Positions 37,590 through 45,776 of a DNA stretch of 64,000 nt are shown piece by piece; position 1 is the stretch's first letter, and each line of letters starts with the position of its first letter. Under the pieces are notes generated by a model that made no database searches, was not told the DNA's origin, and was given only the letters and a program-made list of their open reading frames with translations. Both the position numbers and the translations under genes were made by a program. The DNA is from Myxococcales bacterium (GTDB taxonomy: Bacteria > Myxococcota_A > Polyangia > Palsa-1104). The stretch spans positions 18,664-82,663 of the forward strand of contig PNAM01000090.1 of NCBI GenBank assembly GCA_003170275.1, in the 5' to 3' direction.

Positions 37590-38994
37590 CGATCGCTTCC
37601 CCGTAGGCGTCGGCGACCGCCTCCTTGATCGCCTCGGCGAACGTCGGGTGCGCGAACACCGTCGACAAGATCTCGTCGCTGGTGAGCTCCGCGGTCATGG
37701 CCAGCGTCAGCGTCGCGACCATGTCGGTCGACGCGCCGCCGAGCACGTGCGCGCCGAGCAGCTCGCCGTGTTGCTCTCCGACGATCACCTTGACGAACCC
37801 GTCGGTCTCCGACGCGGCCATCGCCTTGCCCGAGGCCTTGAACGGAAAGCGCCCGACCTTGAACTTGAGGCCTTTTTCACGCGCGGCCTTCTCGGTGAGC
37901 CCGACCGACGCGACCTCCGGCCGGCAATAGATGCACCCCGGAATCGCCGCGTAGTCGACCGCGTGCACCGCATGTCTGGGCCCCTGCGCGGAGCGCAGGG
38001 TGGGTTGCAATGATATCCCTTCGACACACGCGATGCCCTCGGCGGACGCCTTGTGCGCGAGCATCGGCGGCCCGATCACGTCGCCGAATGCGTACACGTT
38101 CTCGACGCTGGTGCGATAGCTCTTGCGATCGACGACGATGAACCCGCGATCGGTCTTGACGCCGCACTCCTCGAGCCCGATCCCCTCGACGTTGCCGCGC
38201 ACGCCCGCCGCCAGCAGGCACACGTCGGCCTCGATCACCTTGCCGCCCACCGTCACCTTCACCGGCCGCCCCTTGTCGACCTTCTCCAGCTTGGCGCCGG
38301 TGACGATCTCGATGCCCTGCTTCTCCAGGCTCTTGCGCAGCGCGCCCGACACCTCCTCGTCCTCGACGGGCAGGATGTTGGGCAGCGCCTCGAGCACGGT
38401 CACCTTCGTGCCCAACGCGGCGTAGAAATAAGCGAACTCGATCCCGATCGCGCCCGCGCCGATGATCACCATCGACTTCGGCTGTTGCTGGAGCGACATC
38501 GCCTCGCGATACGAGATCACCGATTGCCCGTCGTGCTCGACCAGCCCGCCGATGGGCTTCGGCCGTGCGCCGGTGGCCAGCAGGATCACCGGCGCGTCGA
38601 TCGGCTTGCCGTCGACGGTGAGCACCACCTTGGCGCCTTGCTTGACCAGCTTGCCGGTGCCGCGCAGCGTCTCGATCTTGTTCTTCTTGAACAGATACTC
38701 GACGCCCTTGGCCTGCCGGTCGGCTATAGCACGCGAGCGCGCGATGGTCTTGTCGAAGTCCGGCTTGACGCTTCCCTCGACCTTGATGCCGAGCTCGCCC
38801 GCGTGCTTGATCAGCTCGAGCAGCTCGGCGGAGCGCAATAGCGCCTTGGTCGGGATGCAGCCCCAGTTCGCGCAGATCCCGCCCAGCTCGGCGCGCTCGA
38901 CGACCGCGACCTTCAGCTTCAGCTGCGCCGCGCGGATCGCCGCCACGTATCCGCCCGGCCCCGATCCGAGCACCACCAGATCGTACTGCGCCAC
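37582..38994 (-). CDS. lpdA: Dihydrolipoyl dehydrogenase (E3)
   Basis: A 470-residue flavoprotein that reoxidises the lipoyl arm of the pyruvate dehydrogenase complex with NAD+. FAD-binding VVLGSGPGGYVAAIRA, redox-active disulphide C41/C46 in GGICANWGCIPTKALL, NAD-binding VIIGAGAIGIEFAY and the catalytic FAHPTFAEAIKEA (His449, Glu454) are intact. The GTG start shares its G with the aceF stop. One oddity: between CVEGI and VDYAAIPGC about 11 extra residues occur relative to the usual family length. They are encoded by a palindromic, rare-codon segment. The insertion lies in the interdomain region and the frame is kept, so the enzyme is probably active. Confidence 0.95.
   Translation of the reverse strand: MAQYDLVVLGSGPGGYVAAIRAAQLKLKVAVVERAELGGICANWGCIPTKALLRSAELLELIKHAGELGIKVEGSVKPDFDKTIARSRAIADRQAKGVEYLFKKNKIETLRGTGKLVKQGAKVVLTVDGKPIDAPVILLATGARPKPIGGLVEHDGQSVISYREAMSLQQQPKSMVIIGAGAIGIEFAYFYAALGTKVTVLEALPNILPVEDEEVSGALRKSLEKQGIEIVTGAKLEKVDKGRPVKVTVGGKVIEADVCLLAAGVRGNVEGIGLEECGVKTDRGFIVVDRKSYRTSVENVYAFGDVIGPPMLAHKASAEGIACVEGISLQPTLRSAQGPRHAVHAVDYAAIPGCIYCRPEVASVGLTEKAAREKGLKFKVGRFPFKASGKAMAASETDGFVKVIVGEQHGELLGAHVLGGASTDMVATLTLAMTAELTSDEILSTVFAHPTFAEAIKEAVADAYGEAIDV
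37969..38013 (-). repeat. Palindromic in-frame insertion in lpdA
   Basis: Arms CCCTGCGC (37982-37989) and GCGCAGGG (37993-38000) flank a 3-base loop. The segment and its edges use TCA, TTG, CAA and AGA codons, with an ATA just before, codons the rest of the gene avoids. It adds about 11 residues (328-342 region) at a place where homologues have a short loop. It resembles REP/RPE-type palindromic elements. No second copy was found in the window. Confidence 0.6.
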
Positions 38995-40316
38995 TACAGC
39001 ACCAGCCCCATCGGCTTCTCGAGCAGCTTGACGATCTGTTGCAACAGCTGCGCGCCGAGCACGCCGTCGACCACGCGGTGATCGCACGAGAGCGTGAGCG
39101 TCATGCGCCGCGCCACCACGATCTCGTCCTTGCCGTCCTTCTCGACGACGATCGCCCGCTTCTCGGTGGTACCCACCGCCAGGATCACCGCCTCGGGCGG
39201 ATTGATGATCGCGACGAACTCCTTGACCCCGAACATGCCCAGGTTCGACACCGTCGCGGTGCCGTTGGTGAACTCCTCGGGCTTGAGCTTCTTGGCGCGC
39301 GCGCGTTCGGCGAGCGCCCGGATCTCGGTGCTCAGCGCGCCCAGCGACTTCTGATCGGCGTTGCGGATCACCGGCGTGATCAGCCCGTCGGGCAGCGTCA
39401 CCGCCACGCCCACGTCGACCCGCCCGTGCCGCACGATCCCCTCGGCGGTCCACGACACGTTCGCGTCCGGCACCGCGCGCAACGCCAGCGCGAGCGCCTT
39501 GACCACCAGATCGTTCACCGACACCTTGATCGTGCCGAGCTCGTTGACCTGCTCGCGCATCTCGAGCAGCCGATCGACGGTCGCCTCCGCCGTCAGGTAG
39601 ATGTGCGGGATCGACTGCTTGGCCTCGACCAGCCGCCGCGCGATGGTCTTGCGCATCAGCGACGCCGGCACCAGCTGATCCTTCGCCGTCGGCTGCAGCG
39701 GCACACTCTTGAGCTGCGCCGCCGGCGGATGCGCAGCCGCCTCCTCGACATCGCGCTTGACCACGCGCCCGCCCGGCCCGCTCCCCGCGATCGCGCCCAG
39801 ATCCACGCCCTTCTCGTCAGCAATCTTTCGCGCCAGCGGCGACGCCTTGACCCGTCCGCTCTGCCCGTTCGATTTCGGGCGATTCGGATCCGGCAAGATC
39901 CGCGCAGTCCCGCTCACGGCCGCGCTCACGCTCTCGCTTATGTTCACCGGTTTCTCGTTGACGCTCACGTTCACGGTCACGGGCTTTTCGGCCACCGGCT
40001 CGGCCGGCTTCGTCTCTTTCGGCGCCGGCACGGCCGCCGCGCTCGCGATCGACTTCATCGCCTCCGCCGGATCTTCCCCCGCCTCGCCGAGAATCGCCAC
40101 CGGCGCCCCCAGCTTGATGGTCTCTCCCTCCTTGACCAACAGCTTGAGCAGCACGCCCTCGTCCTCGAGCGGAAAATCCATGTTCGCCTTGTCGGTCTCG
40201 ACCTCGGCGATCACGTCCCCCGGCGCGATCTTGTCGCCTTCCTTCTTGGTCCACTTGAGCAGCACGCCCTCTTCCATGGTGGGCGACAGGCGCGGCATGA
40301 CGATGACGGAGGCCAT
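38994..40316 (-). CDS. aceF: Pyruvate dehydrogenase E2, dihydrolipoyl acetyltransferase
   Basis: A 440-residue E2 core. One N-terminal lipoyl domain carries lipoylated Lys43 in VETDKANMDFPLEDEG. A Val/Ser/Asn-rich linker spans about 95-150. The peripheral-subunit-binding domain is SPLARKIADEKGVDLGAIAGSG at about 158-190. The catalytic acetyltransferase domain ends with the active-site SCDHRVVDG (His413, Asp417). One lipoyl domain and about 440 residues match the E2p form of E1-alpha/E1-beta type complexes, as does the gene order. The linker is encoded by GTGAACG/GTGAGCG-like repeats and contains ATA codons, a sign of repeat expansion. Six bases separate it from pdhB. Confidence 0.95.
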   Translation of the reverse strand: MASVIVMPRLSPTMEEGVLLKWTKKEGDKIAPGDVIAEVETDKANMDFPLEDEGVLLKLLVKEGETIKLGAPVAILGEAGEDPAEAMKSIASAAAVPAPKETKPAEPVAEKPVTVNVSVNEKPVNISESVSAAVSGTARILPDPNRPKSNGQSGRVKASPLARKIADEKGVDLGAIAGSGPGGRVVKRDVEEAAAHPPAAQLKSVPLQPTAKDQLVPASLMRKTIARRLVEAKQSIPHIYLTAEATVDRLLEMREQVNELGTIKVSVNDLVVKALALALRAVPDANVSWTAEGIVRHGRVDVGVAVTLPDGLITPVIRNADQKSLGALSTEIRALAERARAKKLKPEEFTNGTATVSNLGMFGVKEFVAIINPPEAVILAVGTTEKRAIVVEKDGKDEIVVARRMTLTLSCDHRVVDGVLGAQLLQQIVKLLEKPMGLVL

Positions 40317-40322
40317 GGTCCC

Positions 40323-41309
40323 TTACTCCTTGTCCAGGTACATCGCGCGTTTGACGGCGGCGACCACCCGTTTGGCGTCGGGAACCACCAGGTCTTCGAG
40401 GTTGAGCGCGTAGGGCATGGGAATGTCCAGGCGCGAGATGCGCTCGACCGGCGCGTCGAGATCGTCGAAGCACGCGCCCTGGATGCGCGCGGTGATCTCC
40501 GATCCCACCGACGAGAACGAGTGCCCCTCTTCGAGCACCACCGCGCGGTTGGTCTTGCGCACCGAGGTGAAGATTAGCTCCTCGTCGAGCGGCCGGATGG
40601 TGCGTGGGTCGACGATCTCGACCGAAATATTTTCCTTGGCGAGGATCTCCGCCGCCTCCATCGCCAGGTACACCATGCGGCCCCAGCTGACGATCGTGCA
40701 GTCCTTGCCCTCGCGCTTGAGGTCGCCCTTGCCGAGCGGCACCACGTGCTCCCCGTCGGGCACCTCGCCCTGCACGCCGTAGAGCAGCTCGCCCTCGATG
40801 AACACCACCGGATCGTCGTCGCGGATCGCGCTCTTGAGCAGGCCCTTGGCGTCCGCCGGTGTCGACGGCATCACCACCTTCAGCCCCGGGCAATTCGCGT
40901 ACATGTACTCGAGGCACTGCGAGTGCTGCGCGCCCAGCTGGTGCGCTGCGCCGCCCGCGCCGCGGAACACCACCGGGATCTTGAACTGCCCGCCGGACAT
41001 GTAGCGGATCTTCGCCGCGTTGTTGATGATCTGATCGATCGCCACCAGCGAAAAGTTCCAGGTCATGAGCTCGATGATCGGCCGGAGGCCCGTCATCGCC
41101 GCGCCGATGCCCACGCCGACGAACCCGCACTCGGCGATCGGCGTATCGATCACGCGCTTCTCGCCGAACTTCTGCAGCATCCCCTGCGAGACCTTGTACG
41201 CGCCCTGGTAGTGCCCGACCTCTTCACCCATGAGGAAGATCGACTCGTCCTTCTCCATCTCTTCGCTCATCGCTTGATTGAGCGCTTCGCGATACGACAG
41301 GCGCGCCAT
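40323..41309 (-). CDS. pdhB: Pyruvate dehydrogenase E1 component beta subunit
   Basis: A 328-residue transketolase-like subunit that, with PdhA, decarboxylates pyruvate and acetylates the lipoyl arm. Visible signatures are MGEEVGHYQGAYKVSQGM, DTPIAECGFVGVGIGAAM, GLRPIIELMTWNF, RGAGGAAHQLGAQHSQ and VDPRTIRPLDEE. Start at the ATG overlapping the pdhA stop (TAATG). An open frame extends upstream through pdhA without similarity to E1 proteins. Branched-chain 2-oxoacid E1 is related, but the neighbours aceF and lipA favour pyruvate. Confidence 0.95.
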   Translation of the reverse strand: MARLSYREALNQAMSEEMEKDESIFLMGEEVGHYQGAYKVSQGMLQKFGEKRVIDTPIAECGFVGVGIGAAMTGLRPIIELMTWNFSLVAIDQIINNAAKIRYMSGGQFKIPVVFRGAGGAAHQLGAQHSQCLEYMYANCPGLKVVMPSTPADAKGLLKSAIRDDDPVVFIEGELLYGVQGEVPDGEHVVPLGKGDLKREGKDCTIVSWGRMVYLAMEAAEILAKENISVEIVDPRTIRPLDEELIFTSVRKTNRAVVLEEGHSFSSVGSEITARIQGACFDDLDAPVERISRLDIPMPYALNLEDLVVPDAKRVVAAVKRAMYLDKE

Positions 41310-42322
41310 TACATCTTCCTCGGGTCGGTGTTCGGGTCGGCGTACACGTAGTCCCACAGGTGCGCCGGATCGGCCGGCGGTGATTCCTCGGCGAAGCGCA
41401 CCGCTTCCTGCACCTCGGCCTTGACGTGCGCCTCGAGGCTGACCAGCTCGTCTTCGCTCACCTGAAAATCGGCCTTCAACCGCTCGCGCGCCACCGGCAC
41501 CGGATCGCGCTTCTTCCACTCCTCGATCTCTTCCTTGGTTCGGTAGTTGCCCGGATCGGACATCGAGTGCCCGCGGAAGCGATAGGTGATCACCTCGACC
41601 AGCGTCGGCTCTAGCGTGGTGCGTGCGCGCTCGACCGCCTCGGCGATGTGCTCGTGCACCTTGAGCACGTCGTGGCCCTCGAAGCGATCGCGCGCGATGC
41701 CGTAGCCCGACGCGCGCTCGGTCACGTCGGCGACCGCGAGCGTGCGGTACAGCGGGGTGCCCATCGAGTATTGGTTGTTCTCGCAGATGAACACGATCGG
41801 CAGCTTCCACAGGCCGGCCAGCGAGATCCCTTCGTGGAACGCGCCCTGCGGCACCGAGCCGTCACCGAAGAAGCACAGCGTGACCTCGTCGGTGCCGCGA
41901 TACTTCGATCCGAACGCGACGCCGGCCGCGAGCGGCACGTGCCCGCCGACGATCCCGTAGCCGCCCATCATGCGGTTCTTCGCGGAGAACAAGTGCATCG
42001 AGCCGCCCAGCCCCTTGGAGGCGCCGGTCGCCTTGCCGTACAGCTCGGCCAGCACTTCCTTGGCGCTGCCGCCCTTGGCCAGGTAGTGGGCGTGCTCGCG
42101 ATAGGTGCCGACCACGTAGTCGGTGGGCTTGAGCGCCGAGATCGCGCCGACCGCGACCGCTTCCATGCCGATCGCTAGGTGAAGGAAGCCGCCGATCTTG
42201 CCCTGCGCATAGGCCTTGGCCGCCGCTTCTTCGACGCGGCGGACGGTGAGGATCTGTTTGTAGAGCGTCAGCAGCAGCGAGCGATCGTCGGTCGCCGCTT
42301 TCTCTTCGCGTTTTCGAGCCAT
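41309..42322 (-). CDS. pdhA: Pyruvate dehydrogenase E1 component alpha subunit
   Basis: A 337-residue TPP-binding subunit. The TPP motif runs from FFGDGSVPQGAFHEG to CENNQYSMGTP. The phosphorylation-loop-like region RFRGHSMSDPGNYRTKEE, as well as GKIGGFLHLAIGMEAVAVG and GSMHLFSAKNRMMGGYGIVG, identify it as pyruvate E1-alpha. It heads the operon pdhA-pdhB-aceF-lpdA-lipA. TATATT at 42338-42333 predicts transcription from about 42326, four bases before the ATG, with no Shine-Dalgarno. Confidence 0.96.
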   Translation of the reverse strand: MARKREEKAATDDRSLLLTLYKQILTVRRVEEAAAKAYAQGKIGGFLHLAIGMEAVAVGAISALKPTDYVVGTYREHAHYLAKGGSAKEVLAELYGKATGASKGLGGSMHLFSAKNRMMGGYGIVGGHVPLAAGVAFGSKYRGTDEVTLCFFGDGSVPQGAFHEGISLAGLWKLPIVFICENNQYSMGTPLYRTLAVADVTERASGYGIARDRFEGHDVLKVHEHIAEAVERARTTLEPTLVEVITYRFRGHSMSDPGNYRTKEEIEEWKKRDPVPVARERLKADFQVSEDELVSLEAHVKAEVQEAVRFAEESPPADPAHLWDYVYADPNTDPRKM

Positions 42323-42325
42323 GGG

Positions 42326-42338
42326 AGGGCGGAATATA
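42326..42338 (-). promoter_or_regulatory. -10 element of the pdh operon
   Basis: TATATT (42338-42333 on the minus strand) gives a predicted start near 42326. It overlaps the stop codon of the upstream lipoprotein gene, so the operon begins in a 16-base gap. Confidence 0.45.
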
Positions 42339-42803
42339 CTAGTTGTGCGCTCCGTTGGCCACGAGCGGCAGCTCGCCGACCACGCGCGGGCGCGGATCGG
42401 TGGAGAACGAAATGCCGCCGACGATCAGCGAGACGCCCTGGTTGGCGCGCAGATCGTAGCCGGCGTCCTTGAACTTCACGAACACCTCGTGCCCGCCGCC
42501 GGGCGGCAGCGTGTACACGTTGTGGACGTCGCCGGCGCGCCGAAGGACCCGACCGTCGGCGGTCCTGAGCGCGAAGCCGTCGCGATCGATGTTCATGAAC
42601 GCCTGCGACAGGTTCGAGACCCACAGCTTGACCTCGAGCTCCTTGTCGCGCGCCCAGGCGTCCTGGAAGTTCACCTGGCAGCCGGACTGCAGCGCGGCGT
42701 TCTGCCCGACGAACCCGACCTTGTTCGGATACTCCACACCAGCCGGGCCCGACGCGCAGCCCGCCAACAACACCGTTCCGAGGAGCACCCCAAGAGTCTT
42801 CAT
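42339..42803 (-). CDS. Lipoprotein, hypothetical
   Basis: A 154-residue lipoprotein (leader TVLLAGC, Cys16) with one further cysteine pair candidate (SGCQVNF). The body has an Ig-like pattern: ELEVKLWVSNLSQAFMNIDRDGFALRTADGRVL and GGGHEVFVKFKDAGYD, similar to small periplasmic proteins that carry an accessory beta-sandwich. It has its own promoter, which is separate from the pdh operon start immediately downstream. No functional prediction. Confidence 0.7.
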   Translation of the reverse strand: MKTLGVLLGTVLLAGCASGPAGVEYPNKVGFVGQNAALQSGCQVNFQDAWARDKELEVKLWVSNLSQAFMNIDRDGFALRTADGRVLRRAGDVHNVYTLPPGGGHEVFVKFKDAGYDLRANQGVSLIVGGISFSTDPRPRVVGELPLVANGAHN

Positions 42804-42839
42804 GCCCGAGAGGCTATCAAAAGGAGCGCCGAGCGTAAA
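42804..42839 (-). promoter_or_regulatory. Promoter of the small lipoprotein gene
   Basis: Minus strand TTTACG (42839-42834), 17 bases, TAGCCT (42816-42811); predicted start 42804, one base before the ATG at 42803. Confidence 0.5.
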
Positions 42840-42848
42840 TGATGCTCG

Positions 42849-43724
42849 TCACGCGCGGTTTTCGAACGCCGCGCGCGCCTTCAGCGCCAGCTCGCCGCCC
42901 GACGAGCCGCCCATCAGCTTGCGCTGGTCGCTGACGTCGACTCCGCGCGTGGCGATCGCAGTGGCGCGCACCGCGATGGTCGGCAGGTGCCGCACGATCG
43001 CCAGCGAGCCCGGGTAGACGAAGGCGCGCGTGCGCTTCTCGAGGCCGCGGATGATCTTCTTGGCCAGCGTCTCGACGTTGCCCCGCGGCATCGAGGCGAG
43101 CACCTTCTCGCCGCCCGGCACCACCTTGAACTCGGCCAGCATGCCGGTCTCGACCGGACCCGGGAGCACGTGCAGCACGTGCAGATCGGTGTCGCGCAGC
43201 TCCATGCGCAGCGTCTCGGTGGCCAGCGAGAGCGCCGCCTTCGACGACGAGTAGTGGCCGGCCAGGGGCATCGGCGTCACCGAGCCGATTGACGAGATGT
43301 TGACGATCGCGCCGCGGTTGCGATGGCGCATGCCGGGCACCAGCGCGCGGGTGAGCGCGAGCGGCGACCAGTAGTTGGTCTCGAACAGGGTGCGCGCCTC
43401 GTCGTCGTCGGCGACCACCACCTGCGAGCCGCCGATGCCGACGCCTGCGTTGTTGACCAGCACGTCGACGCGCCCGAGCGCCTCGATCGCGCGCGCGCCG
43501 AGCCGCTCGGCCTCGCCGCGCTGCGACAGATCGGCCGTGAGCACCACCGGCGCCTCGCCGCCCGCGTCGACGATCTCCTTGGCCAGCGAGTCCAGCGCGT
43601 CCTTGCGGCGGCCCGAGATCGCCAGCCCCATGCCGGCGCGCGCCAGCGATTTGGCCAGCGCGCGGCCGATTCCACTCGACGCGCCGGTGACCAGCGCCTT
43701 GTTGCCCTTCAGCTCGATCTTCAT
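42849..43724 (-). CDS. Short-chain dehydrogenase/reductase
   Basis: A 291-residue SDR. Cofactor motif TGASSGIGRALA (residues 13-24) followed by GRRKDAL (an Arg pair that favours NADP), NNAGVGIGG, catalytic Ser144/145 in VNISSIGS, and Tyr158/Lys162 in HYSSSKAAL. Substrate not predictable. A Shine-Dalgarno AAGGAG lies seven bases before the ATG. It is the last gene of the TetR-controlled unit and follows the lipoprotein by nine bases. The C-terminal extension of about 40 residues is longer than in minimal SDRs and might contact the membrane. Confidence 0.88.
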   Translation of the reverse strand: MKIELKGNKALVTGASSGIGRALAKSLARAGMGLAISGRRKDALDSLAKEIVDAGGEAPVVLTADLSQRGEAERLGARAIEALGRVDVLVNNAGVGIGGSQVVVADDDEARTLFETNYWSPLALTRALVPGMRHRNRGAIVNISSIGSVTPMPLAGHYSSSKAALSLATETLRMELRDTDLHVLHVLPGPVETGMLAEFKVVPGGEKVLASMPRGNVETLAKKIIRGLEKRTRAFVYPGSLAIVRHLPTIAVRATAIATRGVDVSDQRKLMGGSSGGELALKARAAFENRA

Positions 43725-43733
43725 GACAGCTCC

Positions 43734-44369
43734 TTATTCGATGGGGGTGACTGCGCCTTCGGACTCGACGAACAGCGAGCAGCGGCTGAGCGTCAAGAGG
43801 TCGCCGATCTCGGCGCAGGTCTGATTGGGCGGCGTGTCGAGCGTGACCTTCACGCCGGTGGCGGTGCGGGTGATCTGGATGTCGAGGTCCTGGCCCATCG
43901 CGCTCGATTCGCCGAGCGGGTAGAGCGTTCCGTCGGTGAGCACCAGCGACGTGTGGTACTGGAGCGCGCCCGACGCGTGCAGCACCAACCGATCGGGCTC
44001 GCTCAGGACCACCGTCGCCTTGAGCGGGCCGGTCGCCTCGAGCCGCTGGTTGCGCAGCTTGGCGCCGGACGGGAGCTGCGCGGAGGCCGGCACGTCCTCG
44101 TCGGCGATCGACAGGTCGAGCTGCTCGATCGCCACGTGGCCGTTCTGCGTGGTGCGGACGCGCAGCTGCACGTCGTTTACCGCCAGGGTCACGTCCGAGC
44201 CCTGCGGATCGAGCGGCCCTTCGCGGTGCACGCCGACCATGCTGTCCGGCTGCGCGCCCGAGGCCACCACCAGCGACGGCGCGTCAAGCGGCGGCACGCC
44301 TCCCAGACCGGGATTCGGAGCGGTGCAGCCCGCGGCCAACAGTGCAATCGCCAACGCCTGGGCGCGCAT
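43734..44369 (-). CDS. Lipoprotein in TetR-controlled operon
   Basis: A 211-residue lipoprotein (leader LAAGC, Cys15) composed of beta-strand-like segments with alternating hydrophobic residues (VTLAVNDVQLRVRTTQNGHV, LVLHASGALQYHTSLVL, IQITRTATGVKVTLD). Two C-terminal cysteines occur (QTCAEIGDLLTLSRC). Its ATG shares a base with the stop of the ferritin-like gene, so the two are translationally coupled. No recognised family; a periplasm-facing partner of the ferritin-like protein or SDR is an inference. Confidence 0.72.
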   Translation of the reverse strand: MRAQALAIALLAAGCTAPNPGLGGVPPLDAPSLVVASGAQPDSMVGVHREGPLDPQGSDVTLAVNDVQLRVRTTQNGHVAIEQLDLSIADEDVPASAQLPSGAKLRNQRLEATGPLKATVVLSEPDRLVLHASGALQYHTSLVLTDGTLYPLGESSAMGQDLDIQITRTATGVKVTLDTPPNQTCAEIGDLLTLSRCSLFVESEGAVTPIE

Positions 44370-45094
44370 TACGCCGCCACCGCGTAGGTCGTGTAGGGCA
44401 GCTCGCCGGAGCGCTGTCCGAGCCCCTGGATCTGCTTCCAGAACCACTTCACCAGCGGGCCGCCGGAGAAGTAGTCGTTGGCAAAGGTGTGCTGCATCAT
44501 CGCCTGGCTGTTGTCGGCGAAGCACTGCGCCTCGATGTCGCGATACTTCTTCAGCGTCGCGAGGCGCGTGCTCTCGTCGGGCGCGTAGCGGCGCGAGATC
44601 GCCAGGCAGTAGCGCAGGTGGCGCTCTTCGTCGCCGGCGATCTCGTCGATCAGGTCGGCCGACTGCGGATCGGTCTCGCGGAACGCCTGCGCCAGCAGCT
44701 TGAACTGGGTGATGCCGCGCTCCTCGATCACCTGCAGCATCACGTACGCTTCCATCACGCCCTGGCCGTCGGTGATCGGCGAGTTGAGGAAGCCGCCGAC
44801 CGCGCGATCGAGGCGGTCGATGATCTTCAGGTGATCGGGCGCCGGCGCGATCGGCACGCCCTGGCGCTCGGCCGCCGCGCGGTACAGCTTGGCGTGGCGG
44901 ATCTCGTCGGCCTGGTGCTTCTCGATCATCTTCTGCAGCGACGGGTCGTCGACGTGCTTGAGCACGCTCTCGAAGACCTTGTTCTCGCCGTTCGACTCGG
45001 CGTCGGCGAGCTGGTTGAGGATGAAGGCGCGCCCGCGGGCGGTCTTCGTCATGCGACTCAGGTAACGGAGCGAGAGGCGGGTGCGGATGTCCAT
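44369..45094 (-). CDS. Ferritin-like di-iron protein
   Basis: A 241-residue all-helical protein with the ligand pattern of a four-helix di-iron carboxylate site: Glu33 (LADAES), Glu64-x-x-His67 (ADEIRHAK), Glu124/125 (QVIEERG) and Glu156-x-x-His159 (DEERHLRY). That fits the ferritin-like superfamily (rubrerythrin, tRNA-hydroxylase MiaE, AurF-like oxygenases), not classical 24-mer ferritin. It could be an oxygenase or a peroxide-scavenging protein. It lies 65 bases after tetR with a 23-base inverted repeat in the gap, has an AGGAG ribosome site, and is followed by a lipoprotein and an SDR. The operon suggests a redox modification pathway, but the substrate is unknown. Confidence 0.82.
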   Translation of the reverse strand: MDIRTRLSLRYLSRMTKTARGRAFILNQLADAESNGENKVFESVLKHVDDPSLQKMIEKHQADEIRHAKLYRAAAERQGVPIAPAPDHLKIIDRLDRAVGGFLNSPITDGQGVMEAYVMLQVIEERGITQFKLLAQAFRETDPQSADLIDEIAGDEERHLRYCLAISRRYAPDESTRLATLKKYRDIEAQCFADNSQAMMQHTFANDYFSGGPLVKWFWKQIQGLGQRSGELPYTTYAVAA

Positions 45095-45116
45095 GTTCGT
45101 TTCTCCTATGACCTGG

Positions 45117-45139
45117 TGACCAGAATCGTTTTCTGGTCA
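45117..45139. promoter_or_regulatory. TetR operator candidate between tetR and the ferritin-like gene
   Basis: Perfect inverted repeat TGACCAGAA (45117-45125), 5-base spacer, TTCTGGTCA (45131-45139). An overlapping palindrome CTGGTGACCAG lies at 45113-45123. The same 23-base layout recurs at the tetR promoter, so this is probably a second binding site that gives the downstream genes separate control. Confidence 0.7.
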
Positions 45140-45159
45140 TCGCAGATCAAAAAAAAGGG

Positions 45160-45771
45160 CTAGGCCGCTTCGGTCTTCGAATGCGCGTGCGCCTGGGGAC
45201 GCAGGCCGTTCATCAGCATGTCGAACGCGACCTCGAGCCGGCGCGCCACCTTCTGGTCGCGATCCATGCCGCGGTCGTAGAACAAGTAGGTCGAGATGGC
45301 CACGTCCTGGAGGATCTTGGACACCTCTTCGAGATCGAGATCGTCGCGGAACACGCCCTGCTTGACGCCCAGGCGCAGGATCTCGAGCGCGTTGGCGCGA
45401 CCGAGCTCGCGCAGGCTGTCGAGCCGCTCGGCCCACTCCGGCATCATCAAATGATAGTTACCGAAGAGCAGCTCGCGCACGAGCGGGCGGTCGTGGAGGT
45501 ACTGCAGGCCCGCCAGCGCGCACTGGCGCAGCATCTGGTCGGCCGGCACCCGCGGATCGATGAGCTTGGACAGCTCTGCGACCCAGGAGCGCACTTCCCG
45601 ATGAACCGACTGATAGAAGAGGTCTTCCTTGGTGTCGGCCGCCAGATAGATGGTGCCCTTGGCGACGCCGGCGTCCTTGGCGATCCCTTCGACCGCGGTC
45701 TTCTTGAAGCCGAAGCGCGCAAACGCGCGGGCGGCGGCTCCCAGAATGCAGTCTTTTTTGGCCTGATCCAT
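45160..45771 (-). CDS. TetR/AcrR-family transcriptional repressor
   Basis: A 203-residue regulator with the N-terminal TetR HTH at about residues 8-53: ARFGFKKTAVEGIAKDAGVAKGTIYLAADTKEDLFYQ. The C-terminal ligand-binding helical domain is diverse, as usual. It is the first gene of the unit tetR, ferritin-like, lipoprotein, SDR. The tetR promoter is overlapped by the inverted repeat that also lies before the ferritin-like gene, so autorepression with control of the whole operon is likely. The ligand may be a lipid-like or aromatic compound, as for many TetR proteins, but that is a guess. Confidence 0.88.
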   Translation of the reverse strand: MDQAKKDCILGAAARAFARFGFKKTAVEGIAKDAGVAKGTIYLAADTKEDLFYQSVHREVRSWVAELSKLIDPRVPADQMLRQCALAGLQYLHDRPLVRELLFGNYHLMMPEWAERLDSLRELGRANALEILRLGVKQGVFRDDLDLEEVSKILQDVAISTYLFYDRGMDRDQKVARRLEVAFDMLMNGLRPQAHAHSKTEAA

Positions 45772-45776
45772 CGCGT

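Noticed and set aside
37582..38994. lpdA as a pseudogene because of the odd loop
   Set aside because: The frame is intact, both redox cysteines and the catalytic His/Glu are present, and the extra residues lie in a loop, so it is treated as functional.
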